A stretch of DNA of 64,000 nucleotides from Saccharopolyspora erythraea (lineage in GTDB: Bacteria; Actinomycetota; Actinomycetes; Mycobacteriales; Pseudonocardiaceae), in the NCBI RefSeq assembly GCF_018141105.1, contig NZ_CP054839.1:8063411-8127410 (forward strand), given 5' to 3'. Under the pieces are notes generated by a model that had not been told where the DNA came from, did not search any database, and worked only from the letters and a program-made list of their open reading frames with translations. The translations under genes and the position numbers were made by a program. Shown piece by piece: positions 1 through 7,852 of this stretch. Each line of letters opens with the position of its first letter. The stretch's first letter is position 1.

Positions 1-224
1 AGCGGAACGCCTGGGTCAGGAATCCCCGGGGAGCGGCGGCAGCGTTCGACACCGAGTTCGACACCAAGACAAGTCCCCAGCCCTTCGCAGGTCCCCCGAC
101 CCGGCATCGGACGCTACCAACTCACGCCTCCGGGTGGCCGGCAGCGCAGCCTTGTCCCGATTCTTTCGCATGTTGTCCGCCGGGACACTCGTGGGCGGCG
201 GGCCGGGCGCGCACGCTCGGGGAC

Positions 225-1535
225 ATGACACAGAGCATCCGGTCTCCCATCGAGAAACCCCGCGTTCACCGCGCGTGGTGGGTGATCACCGCCGCCGGGC
301 TGGCGATCATCGCCGCGGGCGCCTTCACCACGATGTCGGGGCTGCTGGTCACTCCTCTGCACCACGAGTACGGCTGGTCGCACGGCTCCATCAGCGTCGC
401 CGTGTCGGTCAACATGGTGCTCTACGGCCTGACCGCGCCGTTCGCGGCGGCGCTGATGGACCGCTTCGGCATCCGCTCGGTGGTCGCCGGGGCGCTCTCG
501 CTGGTCGCGCTCGGCGCGGTGCTGACCACCGTCATGACCGCGGCGTGGCAGCTCACGCTGTACTGGGGCCTGCTCGTCGGGCTCGGCACCGGGTCGATGG
601 CGATGGCCTTCGCCGCGACCGTCGCGGGCCGCTGGTTCGTGGCGCGCCGCGGCCTGGTCACCGGGATCCTGACGGCCGCGAGCGTGTTCGGGCAGTTCGT
701 GTTCCTGCCCGTGCTGTCCTGGATCGCCGACACCTACCAGTGGCGGGCCTCGCTGGTGACGGTCGCGCTGACCGCCGTCTGCGTCGTGCCGGTGGTGTGG
801 CTGCTGCTGCGCGACCACCCGGCCGACGTCGGCGTGAAGGCCTACGGCGCGACCGAGTTCGAGAGCAAGCCCGCGCCGGTGCCCGGTGCGGCGCGGCGGA
901 CCGTGCGGGTGCTGCTGACCTCGGCGCGGACCGGGCCGTTCTGGCTGCTGGCGGGCACGTTCGCGATCTGCGGCGCGTCGACCAACGGCATCATGTGGAG
1001 CCACTTCGTGCCCGCCGCGCACCACCACGGCATGCCGGTCACGATCGCGTCGTCGCTGCTGGCGATGGTCGGCATCTTCAACGTGGTGGGCACGGTCGGC
1101 TCGGGCTGGCTCACCGACCGCCTCGACGCGCGGTGGCTGCTGGCCGGCTACTTCGCACTGCGCGCCGTGGCGCTGATGTGCCTGCCGCTGCTGTTCGCCG
1201 CGACGGTACGGCCGTCGCTGGTGGTTTTCGTCGTCGTCTTCGGCGTGCTCGACGTGGCCACCGTGCCCCCGACGATCGCGCTGGCGCACCGCTTCTACGG
1301 CGAGGACGGCGCCATCGTCTTCGGCTGGGTCAACGCCTCGCACCAGCTCGGCGCCGGGCTCATGGCGTTCCTCGGCGGCGTGACCCGCGACCTGTTCGGC
1401 TCCTACGACCTGGTCTGGGTCGCCGCGGGCGGGCTCTGCGTGCTGGCGGCACTGCTCTCCCCGTTGATCCGCGGTCGCAGCGGAGACGGGAACGCGCTCG
1501 AGACCGAGCGCAGGTCGGCGGTCGGCGTCGACTGA
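225..1535 (+). CDS. MFS transporter, 436 aa
   Basis: Twelve-helix major facilitator, probably a proton-coupled monocarboxylate or organic anion transporter in the cytoplasmic membrane. The loop between helices 2 and 3 carries the MFS signature LMDRFGIRSV (residues 77-86), and the helix 4/5 region has the RRGLVTGI pattern common in oxalate/formate-antiporter-like members. Length is normal for the superfamily. The ATG at 225 follows a weak ribosome site. It is followed after 30 bases by a tiny membrane protein gene on the same strand. Substrate cannot be told from the sequence; the family call is secure. Confidence 0.88.
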   Translation: MTQSIRSPIEKPRVHRAWWVITAAGLAIIAAGAFTTMSGLLVTPLHHEYGWSHGSISVAVSVNMVLYGLTAPFAAALMDRFGIRSVVAGALSLVALGAVLTTVMTAAWQLTLYWGLLVGLGTGSMAMAFAATVAGRWFVARRGLVTGILTAASVFGQFVFLPVLSWIADTYQWRASLVTVALTAVCVVPVVWLLLRDHPADVGVKAYGATEFESKPAPVPGAARRTVRVLLTSARTGPFWLLAGTFAICGASTNGIMWSHFVPAAHHHGMPVTIASSLLAMVGIFNVVGTVGSGWLTDRLDARWLLAGYFALRAVALMCLPLLFAATVRPSLVVFVVVFGVLDVATVPPTIALAHRFYGEDGAIVFGWVNASHQLGAGLMAFLGGVTRDLFGSYDLVWVAAGGLCVLAALLSPLIRGRSGDGNALETERRSAVGVD

Positions 1536-1565
1536 ACCGGATTCGGTACCAAGGAGGGATTCCTC

Positions 1566-1682
1566 GTGGACGCACTGGCCATCTTGCTGCTGGCGACCGT
1601 GGCCGGACTGGCCCTCGCGCTGGACGGCACCCTGCTCGTCACGTGGTGGCGGGGCAACCTGGACCGCCCGGCGACGCACTAG
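1566..1682 (+). CDS. Small single-pass membrane protein, 38 aa
   Basis: Begins with GTG at 1566 behind a near-perfect ribosome site, AAGGAGGGA at 1551-1559. The product has one hydrophobic helix (residues 4-19, LAILLLATVAGLALAL) and a short polar tail with WWR. It lies 30 bases after the MFS gene and is probably co-transcribed with it. No family recognised. The good ribosome site and clean transmembrane pattern argue that it is a real microprotein, possibly an accessory of the transporter. Confidence 0.5.
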   Translation: MDALAILLLATVAGLALALDGTLLVTWWRGNLDRPATH

Positions 1683-1730
1683 TCCCGGCATCCGGCGAAC
1701 GCGGTGGTGGCTTCGGCCATCACCGCGTTC

Positions 1731-2777
1731 TCATGCGCCGGCGCCCTGCAGCTCCGGTTCGCCGCCCTCGACGACCGGGGTTCCGCGGAAGGTGTTGCGG
1801 TAGGCGCTCGGCGACACCCCCAGCGCCGACTGGAAGTGCTGGCGCAGAGAGGCCGTGGTGCCGAAGCCCGCGTTCTCGGCGACCTGCTCGACCGGAATGT
1901 CGGTGTCCTCCAGCAGCTGCCGGGCGCGCTCGATGCGCTGCTGGATCAGCCACTGGCCGGGCGAGATGCCGACCTCCTCCCGGAACCGGCGGGTGAAGGT
2001 GCGGGTGCTCATCGACTCCTTGCTGGCCAGGTCGCTGAGGTTGAGCTGGAGGTGGATGTTCTTGAGCGCCCAGGCGCGGGCGCTGCCCGTCGACGAGGTC
2101 TCCGGCTCGGGCACGGGCGTCTTGATGAACTGGGCCTGGCCGCCGTCGCGGTGCGGCGGGACGACCGTCGAGCGCGCCACGTCGTTGGCGATGGCCGCGC
2201 CGTGGTCGGAGCGGATCATGTGCAGGCACAGGTCGATTCCGGCGGCTTCGCCCGCCGAGGTCAGCACGTCGCCCTCGTCGGTGTAGAGGACGTTGGGGTC
2301 CAGCCGAACCGCGGGGTAGAGCTTGCGGAAGTCGTCGGCGGACTTCCAGTGCGTCGTCGCGCGGCGGCCGTCGAGCATGCCCGCGGCGGCGAGCACGAAC
2401 GCGCCGGTGCAGATCGAGGCGATCCGGGTCCCCGGCCGGATCCTGGCCAGCGCGTCGGCCAGCGGCTCGGGCAGCCTGCCCTCGGTCTCGGTGGCGTCGA
2501 ACTCGTGCGAGGCGGGGATGAGCACGGTGTCGGCGTCGGCCAGTGCTTCCGGGCCGTGCTCGACCATGATCGGGAAGTCGGCGTCGGTGCGCACCGGCCC
2601 CGGCACCAGCGCGCAGGTCACGAGTTCGTACAGGGCTTCGCCGTCGGCGTCGGCGGCCTGCCCGAAGAGCTGGTGGACCAGGCCCAGCTCCATCGGCAGC
2701 AGCCCGTCCCGGACGAGCACCGCGACCCGGTGCCGGGACGCCCCCTCCGACACCCTGGCTCGATTCTTCGTCACCAT
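1731..2777 (-). CDS. GlxA-family AraC-type transcriptional regulator, 348 aa
   Basis: Two domains: an N-terminal DJ-1/PfpI (class I glutamine amidotransferase-like) sensor, residues about 15-190, with Cys123 in the SICTGAF nucleophile-elbow motif, and a C-terminal AraC double helix-turn-helix, residues about 240-330 (RRFREEVGISP, then RIERARQLLE and AENAGFGTTASLRQHF). The reading frame extends upstream to 3023 but that part is compositionally odd; ATG at 2777 (MVTKNRARVS) fits homologues. It is transcribed away from the EctA/ACP cluster starting at 3257 and is the nearest candidate regulator of it, which is inference from position only. Confidence 0.88.
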   Translation of the reverse strand: MVTKNRARVSEGASRHRVAVLVRDGLLPMELGLVHQLFGQAADADGEALYELVTCALVPGPVRTDADFPIMVEHGPEALADADTVLIPASHEFDATETEGRLPEPLADALARIRPGTRIASICTGAFVLAAAGMLDGRRATTHWKSADDFRKLYPAVRLDPNVLYTDEGDVLTSAGEAAGIDLCLHMIRSDHGAAIANDVARSTVVPPHRDGGQAQFIKTPVPEPETSSTGSARAWALKNIHLQLNLSDLASKESMSTRTFTRRFREEVGISPGQWLIQQRIERARQLLEDTDIPVEQVAENAGFGTTASLRQHFQSALGVSPSAYRNTFRGTPVVEGGEPELQGAGA

Positions 2778-3256
2778 GGCCCGATTCTTGCAGTCCTGCG
2801 CCGTTCTCGGCGGGCCATGAGCGGAGCTCGCTCCGTTCGGTCCGCCGCCGCGCACTCTGAACGGGTCAGCCGGCGCGGCCTTTGGCACCACGAAAGTCCG
2901 GGTGGCGCCGCGGTCGCCGAACCCGACGCGCGAGCCCGGGGCGCGAAGTTGGCTCGAAGTTTTTCGTTCCTGACCGCGAGATATCTCGTCAGGCCGATCT
3001 TCCGGGGGCATGATTTCGGGCATGGGAAGGCGACCGGGAATTCAGGCGGAGGCGGAACTCCCGCCCGGCGCGGACGGGACAATCGCCGATTCGCCCGAAT
3101 CGGACGCGACCGTCCGAACCACCCGGAAATCGCCCACCCGGACAACGTAAATCAATCGTCACCCGGACGAACCAGAACGAAACCAGCGAATGCGTGCGGG
3201 GCACGGTACGGTTTCCGGCTATCGATCCGGAACGCCCGAGACAGGAGGTTGATCCG
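2778..3256. other. Intergenic region upstream of the EctA-like cluster
   Basis: A 479-base gap between the divergent AraC-type regulator and the ectA homologue. It presumably holds both promoters. The part from about 3110 to 3190 is less GC-rich than its surroundings. I saw no convincing dyad operator, RNA gene or small coding frame. The ribosome site AGGAGG at 3243-3248 belongs to the ectA homologue. Confidence 0.4.
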
Positions 3257-3757
3257 ATGAGCGCCGACCTTCGCGAAGAGGTTGTTTTCCGCACCCCCGA
3301 GCCGAAGGATGGCCAGGCGGTCTGGGAAATGGTCAGCAACGACCGCCAACTCGACACCAACAGCCCCTACTACTACACGATGTGGTTCCGCGACTTCGCC
3401 CACGAGTCGCTGGTCGCGACCGTGCGGGACGAGATCGTGGGCTTCCTGACCGGCTACCGGCGCCCGGACGAGCCCGAGACCTACGTGGTCTGGCAGGAGG
3501 CCGTCCGGCCGCGGCACGGCATTCCCAACCTCGGCGTCGACATCTTCGAGCACGCCGCCGCGCAGCAGATCGCCGATGGCGCGAAATACGTGGAGGCCAC
3601 GGTTTCGGCCAACAACAAGCCGATCATCTGGGTCCTGAAGAAGTTCGCGAAGGCCCACGCCGCCGAGGTCGAAACCGGCGTGCTGTTCCCGAGCGACTAC
3701 TTCCCCGGCGAACACCACGACGAGGTGCTCTACCGGATCGGTCCGATCGCGTCCTGA
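3257..3757 (+). CDS. EctA-like diaminobutyrate acetyltransferase homologue, 166 aa
   Basis: GNAT-fold N-acetyltransferase most like EctA, which acetylates the 4-amino group of L-2,4-diaminobutyrate in ectoine synthesis. Visible EctA signatures are LDTNSPYYY (32-40), VGFLTGYRRPDEPET (61-75) and the C-terminal FPGEHHDEVLYRIGP. The acetyl-CoA pyrophosphate loop, normally ARGQGLG, reads RPRHGIPNLG (84-93), so the donor or its binding may differ. The ATG at 3257 follows AGGAGG at 3243-3248. It opens a same-strand cluster ending in an ectC homologue but lacking ectB, so the substrate may not be free diaminobutyrate. Confidence 0.82.
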   Translation: MSADLREEVVFRTPEPKDGQAVWEMVSNDRQLDTNSPYYYTMWFRDFAHESLVATVRDEIVGFLTGYRRPDEPETYVVWQEAVRPRHGIPNLGVDIFEHAAAQQIADGAKYVEATVSANNKPIIWVLKKFAKAHAAEVETGVLFPSDYFPGEHHDEVLYRIGPIAS

Positions 3758-3883
3758 GGGGCGCGAAAACCGCGTCCGAAAAATTCCGGTCAGAACACCG
3801 GTTCACCGCGCGCAGGCGGACCTCGTCTGCCGGCTGAATGCTCTGACGATCGACTCGTTATCAAACCGCCGGAAAGGACCCGC

Positions 3884-5158
3884 ATGAGCACGCCAGAATC
3901 CAGCATCCAGGGTGCCGCGTTATCCGACATCGCCGAGGAATTCGGCACTCCGCTGTTCGTCTACGACACCGAGGTGCTGCAACGCACCTACCGCGACCTG
4001 CGCGACCGGCTCCCGAAGCAGGTCGACGTGTTCTTCTCCCTCAAAGCCAATCCCAACATCAGCGTCTGCGCTTTCCTCGGCAGGCTCGGCGCGGGCGCGG
4101 AGGTCTCCTCGCACGCCGAGCTGGTCACCGCGCTGCGAGCCGGGGTCGACCCCGCCGACGTGATCTTCCTCGGTCCGGGCAAGAAGGACCACGAGCTGCG
4201 CGCCTGCCTCGACGCGGGCGTTCACGCCGTCGTCTGCGAGTCGCTGGAGGAGCTGACCAGGCTCGACCGGATCACGGCCGCTCGTGGCGGTGGCGAGTGC
4301 ATCGCCGTGCTGCGGGTGAACCCGTCGTTCGGCACCAAGGGCTCCGGCCTGGCGATGGGCGGCAAGCCGCGGCAGTTCGGCATCGACGAGGACGTGATCG
4401 CCGAGGCCAAGAGCCACATCGTGGCGCTGGCGCACGTGCGGGTCGCGGGCGTGCACGCCTACATGGGAACGCGGTTCCTGGACCAGGCCGACGTCGTGCA
4501 CAACACCGGCCAGATCCTGTCCACCGCCGAAGCGCTCGCGGGCAGGCTCGGAGTTCCGCTGGAGACCGTGGACTTCGGCGGCGGTCTGGGGGTCGCCTAC
4601 TTCGACAACGAACGGGACCTCGACCTCGACGCGCTCGGCGCGGGCATGCGGGAGGTCGTGGAACCGTTCGCCCGCCGCAACCCCCGCTGCCGGCTGATCA
4701 TGGAGCTCGGGCGGTACCTGACCGCGATGGCCGGTACGTACGTGGTGCGGGCCGAGTACGTCAAGGAGTCCATGGGCGAGCAGTTCGTCGTCGCCGACGG
4801 CGGCACGAACCACCACATGGCGGCGGTCGGCATCGGCAGCTTCGTCAAGCGCAACTTCCCGGTCCGCCACCTCGGCGCCCCGGCCGGTGCCCCGCACCGC
4901 CGGTACTCGCTGACCGGCCCGCTGTGCACGCCCAACGACGTCGTGGCCAAGAAGGTCGAGCTTCCCGAGGTCAGGCCGGGCGACCTGCTCGGTGTCGAGC
5001 GCTCCGGCGCCTACGGCCCGACGGCGTCACCGGGCCTGTTCCTCAGCCACGGCTACCCGGCGGAGGTCGTCGTGCACCGCGGCCGCGCGCGGCTGGTGCG
5101 CGAGCGCGACACCACCGAGGACCTGCTCGCAAAGCAGCGGCTGGTGGACTTCTCATGA
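3884..5158 (+). CDS. Type III-fold PLP-dependent decarboxylase (DAPDC/BtrK-like), 424 aa
   Basis: Alanine-racemase-fold decarboxylase of the diaminopimelate/ornithine decarboxylase group. Lys54 in FFSLKANPN is the expected PLP Schiff-base lysine; GGGLG (232-236) binds the cofactor phosphate; Cys348 in GPLCTPND and SGAYG (374-378) are the partner-subunit active-site motifs. GPLCTP and DGGTNHH (305-311) resemble members that act on carrier-protein-bound amino acids (BtrK, VinO, the exosortase-A-associated decarboxylases) rather than LysA; the adjacent ligase and ACP support that. Codon 13 (3920-3922) is TTA, very rare in such DNA. The stop overlaps the next start (ATGA, 5155-5158). Confidence 0.85.
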   Translation: MSTPESSIQGAALSDIAEEFGTPLFVYDTEVLQRTYRDLRDRLPKQVDVFFSLKANPNISVCAFLGRLGAGAEVSSHAELVTALRAGVDPADVIFLGPGKKDHELRACLDAGVHAVVCESLEELTRLDRITAARGGGECIAVLRVNPSFGTKGSGLAMGGKPRQFGIDEDVIAEAKSHIVALAHVRVAGVHAYMGTRFLDQADVVHNTGQILSTAEALAGRLGVPLETVDFGGGLGVAYFDNERDLDLDALGAGMREVVEPFARRNPRCRLIMELGRYLTAMAGTYVVRAEYVKESMGEQFVVADGGTNHHMAAVGIGSFVKRNFPVRHLGAPAGAPHRRYSLTGPLCTPNDVVAKKVELPEVRPGDLLGVERSGAYGPTASPGLFLSHGYPAEVVVHRGRARLVRERDTTEDLLAKQRLVDFS

Positions 5159-6024
5159 GCGGGGCGACACCCGGCATCGGCGTGGACGTGCTCGACCGCA
5201 CCGAGCTCCGGCGGCTGACCGAGCGCGACTGGTTCCTGCGCTTCGCCTACGCGCCCGAGGAGCTGGCCAGCGCCGACGAGCTCGGCGCCGAACGCCGCCA
5301 GGAGTTCCTGGCCGGGCGCTTCGCCGCCAAGGAGGCCGTGCTCAAGGCACTGGGCAAGGGGATGCTGCAGGGCATCGCACCGCGCGAGATCTGCGTCGGG
5401 AAGGCGCCCGACGGCGCACCCGAGGTGCGGTTGCCCGGCCGTCGCACGCCACCGGTCGCACTGTCCATTTCGCACAAGCAGAACGTGGTCACGGCAGTGG
5501 CCATCAGCATGCCCGGCCGCGACGACCCGGCCGGCGCCCGGAACCGGAAGGAGGAGAACGGCGAGATGACGACCTCCCAGCTCGAACGCGACACCGCTCG
5601 GGCGACCACGGGTGACGAGGAAGCGGCGACCACCGCGTTCCTCCGCGTCCGCGTCGGACAGGAGGACGCCCACTACGGCGGCGGACTCGTGGACGGCGCC
5701 CGCGTGCTGAAGCTCTTCGGCGACCTCGTCACCGAGATCACCGTCCGCACCGACGGAGACGAAGGGCTGCTAGCGGGCTACTCGGACGTGCGGTTCACCG
5801 AACCCGTCCAGCCCGGCGACTACCTGGAGGCCACCGCGCGCATGGTGCGCAGGACGAGGCTGCGCCGGATCGTGGAGCTCCAGGCCCGCAAGGTCATCGC
5901 GGCGCGGCCCGAGGACGGTGCCAGCGCGGCCGAACCGCTCGAGGAGCCGCTGCTGGTGTGCAGCGCGACCGCGACGACCGTCATTCCCGCGGGCAAGGCC
6001 GAGAAGACCGGGGAGGGACGATGA
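5155..6024 (+). CDS. Fusion: holo-ACP synthase + 3-aminobutyryl-CoA ammonia-lyase-like hotdog domain, 289 aa
   Basis: One uninterrupted frame encodes two enzymes. Residues 1-125 are an AcpS-type phosphopantetheinyl transferase: GIGVDVL (7-13, Mg-binding Asp11) and FAAKEAVLKALG (56-67, Glu60). It would load phosphopantetheine onto the ACP at 7537. From residue 138 (MTTSQLERD) comes a hotdog protein like Kal of lysine fermentation: DAHYGGGLVDGARVL, LFGDLVTE and DGDEGLLAGY are its hallmarks; Kal adds or removes ammonia across a beta-aminoacyl/enoyl thioester. An internal ribosome site and ATG at 5566 could give a separate 152-residue protein. The start overlaps the decarboxylase stop; the stop overlaps the ligase start. 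Confidence 0.8.
   Translation: MSGATPGIGVDVLDRTELRRLTERDWFLRFAYAPEELASADELGAERRQEFLAGRFAAKEAVLKALGKGMLQGIAPREICVGKAPDGAPEVRLPGRRTPPVALSISHKQNVVTAVAISMPGRDDPAGARNRKEENGEMTTSQLERDTARATTGDEEAATTAFLRVRVGQEDAHYGGGLVDGARVLKLFGDLVTEITVRTDGDEGLLAGYSDVRFTEPVQPGDYLEATARMVRRTRLRRIVELQARKVIAARPEDGASAAEPLEEPLLVCSATATTVIPAGKAEKTGEGR
5546..5568 (+). promoter_or_regulatory. Internal ribosome-binding site and alternative start for the hotdog domain
   Basis: GGAAGGAGGAG at 5546-5556, nine bases before ATG 5566, inside the AcpS-hotdog frame. The encoded linker (RNRKEENGE) is polar and fits either an interdomain linker or simply read-through of an embedded ribosome site. This decides whether the operon makes one fused enzyme, two proteins, or both. 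Confidence 0.55.
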
Positions 6025-7517
6025 ACACCGGACCGCGACTGCTGCACGACCTGCTCGACGACGCCGTCCGGCGCGCCCCGGGCGCGAAGGCGCTGACCTG
6101 CCGCGGGCACACCCTCACCTACGGCGAGCTGGGCTCGGCGAGCATCCGCATGGCGCGCAGGCTGCACGAGGAGGGCGTCTCCCGCGGCGAACGCGTCGTG
6201 GTGAAGTCCGAGGACGGGCTCGCCACCGCGGCGCTGGTCTACGCGGCCTCCCGGCTCGGCGCGGTCTTCAGCGTGCTGCACGAGCAGGTACGCGGCGAAC
6301 CGCTGGTGCACGTGCTCGAGGACGCCGAGCCGACGCTGGTGATCAGCGACGACCCCGAGGCTCGGACCACGGCCGCCGAGCACGGCGTCCGCGGCCTCGA
6401 CAGCGGTGGGCTGGTCGAGGACGCGTTGCGCACCGGCGAGCCCTTGCCCGACTTGCCCGAGGACCTGGTGCTGGCCGTCGACCCGATCTGCCTGATCTAC
6501 ACCTCGGGCACCACGTCGCTGCCCAAGGCCGTGGTCAGCACCCACCAGCAGGTCGTGTTCTCGGCGGCGGCGATCCAGCAGTGCCTGCGGTACCGGGACG
6601 ACGACGTCGTCTACTGCCCGTTGCCGCTTTCCTTCGACTACGGGCTCTACCAGCTGTTCCTGGCCACCGCCGCCGGCGCGCACCTGTGGCTGGGCACCGT
6701 GGCCGAGTCCGGGCCGCCGCTGCTCAAGCACCTGGAGGCCAGCGGTGCGACGGTGCTGCCGGGCGTGCCCTCGGTGTCGGACCGGCTGGCGTGGCTGCTG
6801 CGCCGGAGCAGCAGCAAGCCGGAGCGGCTGCGGCTGCTGACCAACACCGGCGCGGCGCTCAGCGACACCACCACGCGCCGGCTGCGGGAGAGCCTGCCCG
6901 GCCTGCGCATCCAGCTCATGTACGGGCTCACCGAATGCAAGCGCGCCGCGATCATGCCGCCCGACGGTGACCTGGAACGCCCCGGCTCGTCCGGCAAAGC
7001 GCTGCCGGGCACCGAGATCACGGTCATCGGCGACGACGGCGAGCGGCTGCCGCCGGGTGAGCTCGGGCAGTTCGTGGTGCGCGGGCCCCACGTCATGGCG
7101 GGGTACTGGCGGCGACCGGAGCTCGACGCCGAGCGCTTCCACCGCGGCGAAGGGCTGTTCCCGGAGCTGCGCACCGGCGACTACGGCTGGCAGGACGACG
7201 ACGGCTACGTCTACTTCTCCGGCCGCCGCGACGACATCTACAAGGAGCGCGGATTCCGCGTCAGCGCCACCGAGGTCGAGGCCGCCGCACGCCGGGTCGA
7301 CGGCGTCCGGTCGGCGGCGGTGCTCCCGCCCGAGGACAGGCGTCCCGCGCTGCTCGCGGTCGAGTCCGGCCTCGACGGCGAGCAGGTGCTGGAGCGGATG
7401 CGCGAGCACATCGAGGCGTTCAAGATCCCGCGCCGCTGCGTGCGGCTCGACGAGCTGCCGACCAACGCGAACGGCAAGTTCGACCGCAAGCGCATCGCGG
7501 TCCTGGCCGAGGCATGA
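6021..7517 (+). CDS. AMP-forming acyl/aminoacyl-ACP ligase, 498 aa
   Basis: Adenylate-forming enzyme of the ANL superfamily. It has the phosphate loop YTSGTTSLPK (160-169), the A5-like motif MYGLTECKRA, the hinge motif TGDYGWQDDDGYVYFSGRRDD, and the catalytic A10 lysine in PTNANGKFDRKR near the C terminus. With a free ACP encoded 20 bases downstream it probably activates a carboxylate, likely an amino acid, and loads it on that ACP, as VinN does for VinL. It resembles the acyl-CoA ligases paired with PLP decarboxylases in exosortase-A clusters. The start (ATG 6021) overlaps the preceding stop; no condensation domain is present, so this is not an NRPS module. Substrate unknown. Confidence 0.83.
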   Translation: MNTGPRLLHDLLDDAVRRAPGAKALTCRGHTLTYGELGSASIRMARRLHEEGVSRGERVVVKSEDGLATAALVYAASRLGAVFSVLHEQVRGEPLVHVLEDAEPTLVISDDPEARTTAAEHGVRGLDSGGLVEDALRTGEPLPDLPEDLVLAVDPICLIYTSGTTSLPKAVVSTHQQVVFSAAAIQQCLRYRDDDVVYCPLPLSFDYGLYQLFLATAAGAHLWLGTVAESGPPLLKHLEASGATVLPGVPSVSDRLAWLLRRSSSKPERLRLLTNTGAALSDTTTRRLRESLPGLRIQLMYGLTECKRAAIMPPDGDLERPGSSGKALPGTEITVIGDDGERLPPGELGQFVVRGPHVMAGYWRRPELDAERFHRGEGLFPELRTGDYGWQDDDGYVYFSGRRDDIYKERGFRVSATEVEAAARRVDGVRSAAVLPPEDRRPALLAVESGLDGEQVLERMREHIEAFKIPRRCVRLDELPTNANGKFDRKRIAVLAEA

Positions 7518-7536
7518 CCAGTAGGAGGGAAGAGGC

Positions 7537-7806
7537 ATGGAGCGAAACGACGTCCGCACCGCCCTGGAGAACGCGCTGACCGACGTGCTGGACCGGCCGG
7601 TGAACGGCCTGGACGGCGACGTGCGCCTGTTCGACGACCTGCACCTGGACTCCACCACGATGCTGGAGATGCTGATGGAGCTGGAGGACTCCATCGGCCT
7701 CGAGGTCGACGCCGAGGACCTCGACGTCGACGACTTCCAGACCGTCGACACGTTCCTGGACTTCGTGCTGTCCACGCGGCCGGTGAAGGCCGGCGCCGCC
7801 GGCTGA
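7537..7806 (+). CDS. Free-standing acyl carrier protein, 89 aa
   Basis: Acidic four-helix carrier protein. Ser39 in [13 protein letters not shown] is the expected phosphopantetheine attachment site; helix 3 ([18 protein letters not shown]) is typical. It follows the ligase by 19 bases with GGAGGGAAGAGG as ribosome site. The local AcpS domain, ligase, decarboxylase and hotdog domain all make sense as enzymes acting on this carrier. It is separate from fatty-acid AcpP because no FAS genes are near, and it sits inside the ectA/ectC-bracketed cluster. Confidence 0.85.
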   Translation: MERNDVRTALENALTDVLDRPVNGLDGDVRLFDDLHLDSTTMLEMLMELEDSIGLEVDAEDLDVDDFQTVDTFLDFVLSTRPVKAGAAG

Positions 7807-7852
7807 GCACGCGGAAACCCCGGAAAACGAGCCGAAAGGTGGTATCGAAGCG

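Noticed and set aside
114-1691. Long minus-strand open frame over the MFS gene
   Set aside because: Low-complexity Arg/Gln/His/Gly composition and opposite strand to a clear transporter; it is an antisense shadow caused by the high GC. The same holds for the other long antisense frames, such as 5820-7775, 14667-18428 and 27883-30264.
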